From Pelobates cultripes (Eukaryota; Chordata; Amphibia; Anura; Pelobatidae): DNA of 64,000 bases. The notes beneath the pieces are model-generated. The model did not search any database and was not told the DNA's origin. It worked only from the letters and a program-made list of their open reading frames with translations. The DNA lies in the NCBI GenBank assembly GCA_933207985.1, contig OW240912.1, positions 111,150,563 to 111,214,562 of the forward strand, given 5' to 3'. The number at the start of each line of letters is the position of its first letter. Within the stretch, counting starts at the first letter, position 1. The position numbers were made by a program, and so were the translations under genes. Positions 61,301 to 64,000 of this stretch are shown here, piece after piece.

Positions 61301-63387
61301 CAAGTGTGATTTTGAATTATGAGACAAGTGAGCCATTGATTTTATCTCTACTATTATGTATTTCAATAGATATTTGAATAAAAGTTAAGTTTTGAAATTA
61401 AAGGGCTGTTTACGTTTAAATTTTTTCCTTTTCCTTACTTTGGTATATTTGTCAATTTTAAGGTGTTTTGACCCAGTAGTCTTAACCTGACACATTCTCC
61501 CTGACTTATTTTGGTTTCTGTCATAAATTCTAAAAACAGAGATATGCAAATAATTTTTGCACGCAACTTGCAGAAAAATTGTGTTGGACTCAATACAAGG
61601 TGCTGCAGCAACTAAAGAACTTTAATGTAAACAAAGCTCCAGGGTTTTATGATATTCACCTATAAATACTTAAGAAGTTAAGTGTGGAAATAAGTGAACC
61701 TCTGTTTTTAATCTTTCATGATCTTTCAGGAATTGTACCAGAGGATTGGAGAAAGGCAGGTAGGGTTCCTATATTCAAAAAGGGTTCAAAATCTTTGCCT
61801 GGAAATTATAGACTTGTGGCTGTGAAAGTATTTGAAGGGTTATTAAAGGGACAGTCCAGGCACCCAGACCACTTCTGCCCATTGGAGTGGTCTGGCTGCC
61901 AACTCCCATCACCCTTAATCCTGCAAGCAAAATTATTGAAGGTTTTATAAAGACAGCCACTAGAGGGACTTCCGTGTTCTTAAAGAACGAAAAGTGTTTT
62001 AAACTACGCTGGATGTCCTCACGCTATGCATGAGGACCACTAGAATCCCCAAAATCCCCATATGAAAGCATTGAATTTCCTAAGGGGAGGTGTAATGCGC
62101 GAATGCGGACGTTGCTGCGCATGCACATTAGTACTCCCCCGCCGGCTGGTTTTAACCCCTTCAGCAACATGGAATGGGGGGTGGAAGGGAGGGGGCACTG
62201 CAGGGTCCTGCAGTGCCAGGAAAATGGATTTGGTTTCCTGGCACTGGAGAGTCCCTTTAAGTGATAATAGTCAGGAATTTATAACAACAATATTGGTAAA
62301 ACTCAGCATTATTTTATGAAGCATATGTCAAACTAACTTAATTGCATTCTACGAAGAAGTAAGTAAAAGTATAGATCAGGGTGTTTCAGTGGATGTGATC
62401 TACTTGTAATTTGCCAAGTCAGTTTGATACAGTTCCACACAATAGGTTATTTTTCAAACTAACAGAAATGATCTAGATAAAAATTATTTTCTAGGGTAGA
62501 CAGAGTACAGAGACTTGCCAGTAATGGAAAATGTACATGTTGGACAAAGTAATAAGTGGTGTCCTTCAGGGTTTTGTTCCAGGACCGCTTCTATTTAAGA
62601 TATTTATAAATGATCATAGGATAGTAATTGAAAAACCATGTTTCAGTGTTTAGAAATGACACAAAACTCTGTAAAGTACTGTAATGTGAGCAGGATATTA
62701 CTTTGCTGCAGAGGGATTTAGATAGATTGGGGGTGGGGGAATGGAAGATTAAATTTAATGTAGATAAATGCACTTAGGGGTAAATGCAGACACATACTCA
62801 TCCACGGTTCCCAAAGTTTGGAAAAGGTGGAATGAACTTGATTTTTTACCATTATAGATCGTTTTTTTATAAGTTGTAGGGATAAATATTAAGCTTTAAC
62901 ACCATTCTTTAATAACAACTGTTTTTTTCAAAATTTCATTTACAAATTATTGAGTTCAGGTGGATCCTAGTGAGTGAACGTCATTGAGTTTCTCTTTGAG
63001 ATTTTTGGGGTTTATTTTAAAAAATCATGAGCACACACACATGTACATGACCAACTTGACAAAACTACAGTTAAGTTTGTCCTTAATTAGCCCTGCAATG
63101 TATATGCTTCATTCAAGAAGAATTTATTGAAGATGTTGAAACACAGTAGTGGTTTATTTTAGCAAGAATGTGACGTAGGAATAAAAAATTAAAAAAAGAA
63201 TTTTAAAAAGCTAATGTTAAGCAGTTAGTTTTTAGGTTTTAAAGCTAGCACAGTTGCTTAACTATATGACAATATAATACATGAGATTTTACACAACCAA
63301 GGGCACACTTACCTTTTTTTCATAAACGTAAAGTACAATTGCCAATACGACTTCAATTATAAGGATTAACAGAAGCAAAATGAAGAA
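46265..63387 (-). CDS. CD53: Leukocyte tetraspanin CD53, 3' five coding exons (5' part outside window)
   Basis: Tetraspanins are four-pass membrane organisers; CD53 is restricted to blood cells and associates with integrins and other tetraspanins. Minus-strand exons: 63313-63387, 52317-52421, 48698-48793, 48164-48247, 46265-46336, all phase 0 with GT-AG introns. Together they encode transmembrane segment 3, the large extracellular loop with the CCG motif, transmembrane segment 4 and a short cytoplasmic tail. CD53 was chosen because FFILLLLILIIEV, CCGINGTSDW, YVGIITICISIVEVLGMSFALTL and the exon plan match CD53 more closely than other tetraspanins I know. The exons for transmembrane segments 1 and 2 must lie beyond base 64000. 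It converges on CRY4, with 23 kb of repeats between the stop codons. Confidence 0.93.
47199..47752. mobile_element. T2-like MITE, long subfamily
   Basis: TTAAAGGAACACTATAGTCAC to GGTGAATATAGTGTCCCTTTAA with TTAA at both ends. It lies in the last CD53 intron. Confidence 0.85.
47749..48027. mobile_element. T2-like MITE abutting the previous one
   Basis: TTAAAGGATCACTATAGTGTC to GACAATAGTGTCCCTTTAA. It shares the TTAA at 47749-47752 with its neighbour. Confidence 0.8.
48164..48247 (-). CDS. CD53: CD53 exon, end of loop and transmembrane segment 4
   Basis: Twenty-eight codons: GCSKALEQWFNDNF, then the hydrophobic WYVGIITICISIVE. The GC pair closes the loop disulfide. Acceptor ATTCTAG and donor GAG|GTAAGG. 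Confidence 0.94.
48698..48793 (-). CDS. CD53: CD53 exon with CCG motif
   Basis: Thirty-two codons starting VKCCGINGTSDW, the tetraspanin signature with an NGT glycosylation site, then PKSCCENTECTRYFPT. Acceptor TTTCAG and donor ACA|GTTAGT. It has more cysteines than I recall in mammalian CD53. Confidence 0.92.
50285..50551 (-). mobile_element. Tc1-like fragment
   Basis: Reverse-orientation match to the family at 33778-34476: CCAGTTCACCAGTTGTCC, TGACCCAGTCATCTAGTC and the terminal GTGGTTTTAATGCTGTGACTG. Only the 5' end of the transposon is kept. Confidence 0.7.
50834..50945. mobile_element. Short hAT MITE
   Basis: 112 bp, ends CAGGGATAGGCAACCTTTG and GGTTGCCTACCCCTG, with 8-bp flanks ACCTAGAC/ACCTAGTC (one mismatch or two). 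Same family as 45680-45814. Confidence 0.85.
52317..52421 (-). CDS. CD53: CD53 exon, first half of large extracellular loop
   Basis: Thirty-five codons starting VGDHVMAHLTTSF and ending LWHDIQNN. NNKT contains an N-glycosylation sequon. Low sequence conservation is expected here; placement rests on phase, splice sites and the run into the CCG exon. Confidence 0.87.
52591..53362. mobile_element. hAT-like element
   Basis: 772 bp with a perfect 16-bp end CAGGGGTAGGCAACCT at both sides and the 8-bp duplication GTCTACAG (52583-52590, 53363-53370). The interior is GT-rich (52680-53000), then CTTCCCTGGGTTCCAGTGGGG at about 53040. CD53 intron. Confidence 0.93.
53440..54000 (+). pseudogene. CR1-type LINE ORF1 relic with esterase-like segment
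   Basis: The frame from 53482 contains EVVVAGDSIIMRVDRVIFC and RLNRTVCCL, the GDS block of the SGNH-hydrolase domain carried by CR1 ORF1 proteins. After a frameshift DPAVMVHIEG follows near 53850-53900. Broken and 5'-truncated. Confidence 0.6.
54001..54612. other. T-rich unassigned DNA in CD53 intron
   Basis: No gene or clear repeat boundary seen. Confidence 0.4.
54628..59059 (-). mobile_element. L1/Tx1-type LINE, ORF2 only, with target duplication
   Basis: A 4.4-kb insertion flanked by the 15-bp duplication CTAAGTGTGCTTTTT (54613-54627 and 59060-59074). A T-rich stretch at 54628-54660 is the poly(A) tail of the minus-strand element, preceded by CAATAAAAATCG. Only a short region upstream of ORF2 is kept, so it is 5'-truncated. 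Same strand as CD53, inside its 10.9-kb intron. Confidence 0.93.
55427..58851 (-). pseudogene. L1/Tx1 LINE ORF2: endonuclease and reverse transcriptase, inactivated
   Basis: Starts at 58851 with MIKLMSVNVQGLN. The endonuclease part shows LQDTHW, IVAGDFNCVLD, ARIDFCLVD and SDYSLI. The reverse transcriptase shows SSYRPIALINVDLKIYS (about 57300) and SPLLYILSLEPLA (about 56870), but the YADD box reads HAAD (about 56780), losing the first catalytic Asp. The C-terminal part (56281-55427) is open for 284 codons and ends CWRCGSYQGTYIHIWWSCP. Several frameshifts and stops occur between blocks. Confidence 0.9.
59075..59561. other. CD53 intron, no feature
   Basis: AT-rich sequence; continues the pre-insertion sequence of 54612. 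Confidence 0.5.
59562..60018. mobile_element. T2-like MITE
   Basis: TTGAAGGACCACTATAGGCAC (one change in the TTAA) to GCACTATAGTGGTCCTTTAA. Same subfamily as the 44.9-kb copy. Confidence 0.85.
60019..61555. other. CD53 intron, no assigned feature
   Basis: TGAATCAAAATATACTCA (60198) and TATTTTGATTCATCCCAGTCCCTACCGGGACACTTCCCTC-like sequence (61136) are inverted copies of a short block, so a diffuse inverted repeat spans about 60160-61180. No coding exon seen. Confidence 0.45.
61556..62775 (+). pseudogene. CR1-like LINE reverse transcriptase, split by a MITE
   Basis: The frame at 61684 encodes ISEPLFLIFHDLSGIVPEDWRKA and KGSKSLPGNYR. After the MITE at 61843-62260 the RT continues in broken frames: a GVLQGFVPGPLLF-like block near 62555-62600, then a region equivalent to the DDTKL box near 62655. 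Stops throughout. Antisense to CD53. Confidence 0.75.
61843..62260. mobile_element. T2-like MITE inside the CR1 relic
   Basis: TTAAAGGGACAGTCCAGGCAC to GCACTGGAGAGTCCCTTTAA with TTAA on both sides; LINE homology resumes after it. Confidence 0.88.
62776..63312. other. CD53 intron next to the exon
   Basis: AT-rich; nothing recognised. Confidence 0.5.
63313..63387 (-). CDS. CD53: CD53 exon encoding transmembrane segment 3
   Basis: Twenty-five codons, FFILLLLILIIEVVLAIVLY then VYEKK: one hydrophobic helix with the Glu that tetraspanins carry in this segment. Acceptor TTCCAG and donor AAG|GTAAGT. It is the first exon of the gene inside the window. Confidence 0.93.
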
Positions 63388-63439
63388 CTGGAAGAAACAG
63401 AATTACATTTAGTCGTAACATTTCCAAAGCGTAATCCTT

Positions 63440-63809
63440 TTAAAGGAAAACTCTAGTGTCCCTCTGCCCCACTACCCCCTGTGGCAATTAATGTGTTAAA
63501 ACCCTTTAAAACACTCACCTTATTCCAGTTCTGTAGTCCCTCGACGCTGGATCCATCTCCGCCTCCTCCAGTGTCATCATGGGGAGGGGACCTAATGCAC
63601 ATGCGCAATGCATCAGTGACCACATTAGGTCTTAGCTCAATGCTTTCCTATGGGGGATTTGAAGACACTGGATGTCCAACGCAGGATGTCCTCATGCATA
63701 GCGTGAGGATGTCCAGTGCCGTTTTACCAAATTAAATTCCATGAATAAGCAGGAAATGATACTAATGGCAGTCTTAACCCTTCAATCTGAGTGCCTGTAG
63801 TGTCCCTTC
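63440..63809. mobile_element. T2-like MITE
   Basis: TTAAAGGAAAACTCTAGTGTC to GTGCCTGTAGTGTCCCTTCT; carries the GCATAGCGTGAGGATGTCCAG block also seen at 1.48 kb and 37.06 kb. Confidence 0.7.
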
Positions 63810-63960
63810 TATATTCAATCTGTAATCTCTAGAATCTTAATATTCTGTTTACGTATGTCCTATATTTAACAAATTTTATTTTATATATATAAATATCTAT
63901 ATATATACATATATATATCTTAAAATAATGTATGCAATGTGTGTCCTGTCTGTGCCTGGA

Positions 63961-64000
63961 TTAACCCCTTAAGGACGGCAGGCGGGTGTGCTATGCCATC
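63961..64000. mobile_element. Start of a TTAACCCCTTAAGGAC-type element, cut by window edge
   Basis: TTAACCCCTTAAGGACGGCA begins here; same terminus as at 2498, 21733 and 32322. Confidence 0.65.

Overview
This window is vertebrate nuclear DNA, most likely from a frog or toad (anuran). The genes are intron-rich with GT-AG junctions. The intergenic and intronic DNA is packed with repeats typical of amphibian genomes: T2/Kolobok-type MITEs with TTAA target sites, hAT elements with 8-bp duplications, Tc1 elements, L1/Tx1, CR1 and L2 LINEs, and solo LTRs. I cannot name the species.

Only two host genes are supported. CRY4 (cryptochrome 4) lies on the plus strand at 6535-22800 in ten coding exons, 548 codons when spliced. 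All junction phases agree and the flavin and Trp-tetrad residues are present. Codon 447 in exon 8, the Trp of the conserved Glu-Pro-Trp motif, reads TGA, so the gene as given is interrupted. CD53, a leukocyte tetraspanin, lies on the minus strand. Its last five coding exons lie between 63387 and 46265, and its 5' exons are beyond the right edge. The two genes converge on each other, as I recall their homologues sharing a chicken microchromosome.

Layout: 1-851 is the right part of a hAT-type element carrying a G-rich minisatellite. 1127-5450 holds MITEs and a dead Tc1 element. 5466-6478 is a hAT element ending 51 bp before the CRY4 coding exon. 6530-22800 is CRY4, with CR1, L1, L2, solo-LTR and MITE insertions in its introns. 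25.2-30.0 kb is a 29/30-bp minisatellite with two larger duplications inside it. 30.9-45.4 kb is intergenic and holds long fold-back elements, two Tc1 elements, hAT elements, a tRNA-derived SINE and MITEs. 46.3-64 kb is CD53, with a 4.4-kb L1/Tx1 LINE, a CR1 ORF1 relic and a CR1 reverse-transcriptase relic in one 10.9-kb intron.

The most interesting points are the CRY4 stop codon in an otherwise intact candidate light or magnetic sensor; a set of five hAT-like elements that share an internal core but each carry a different tandem repeat at the same place; and, in two of these, a long GC-rich palindrome centred on TGACGTCA, one copy of which sits about 310 bp upstream of the CRY4 start codon.
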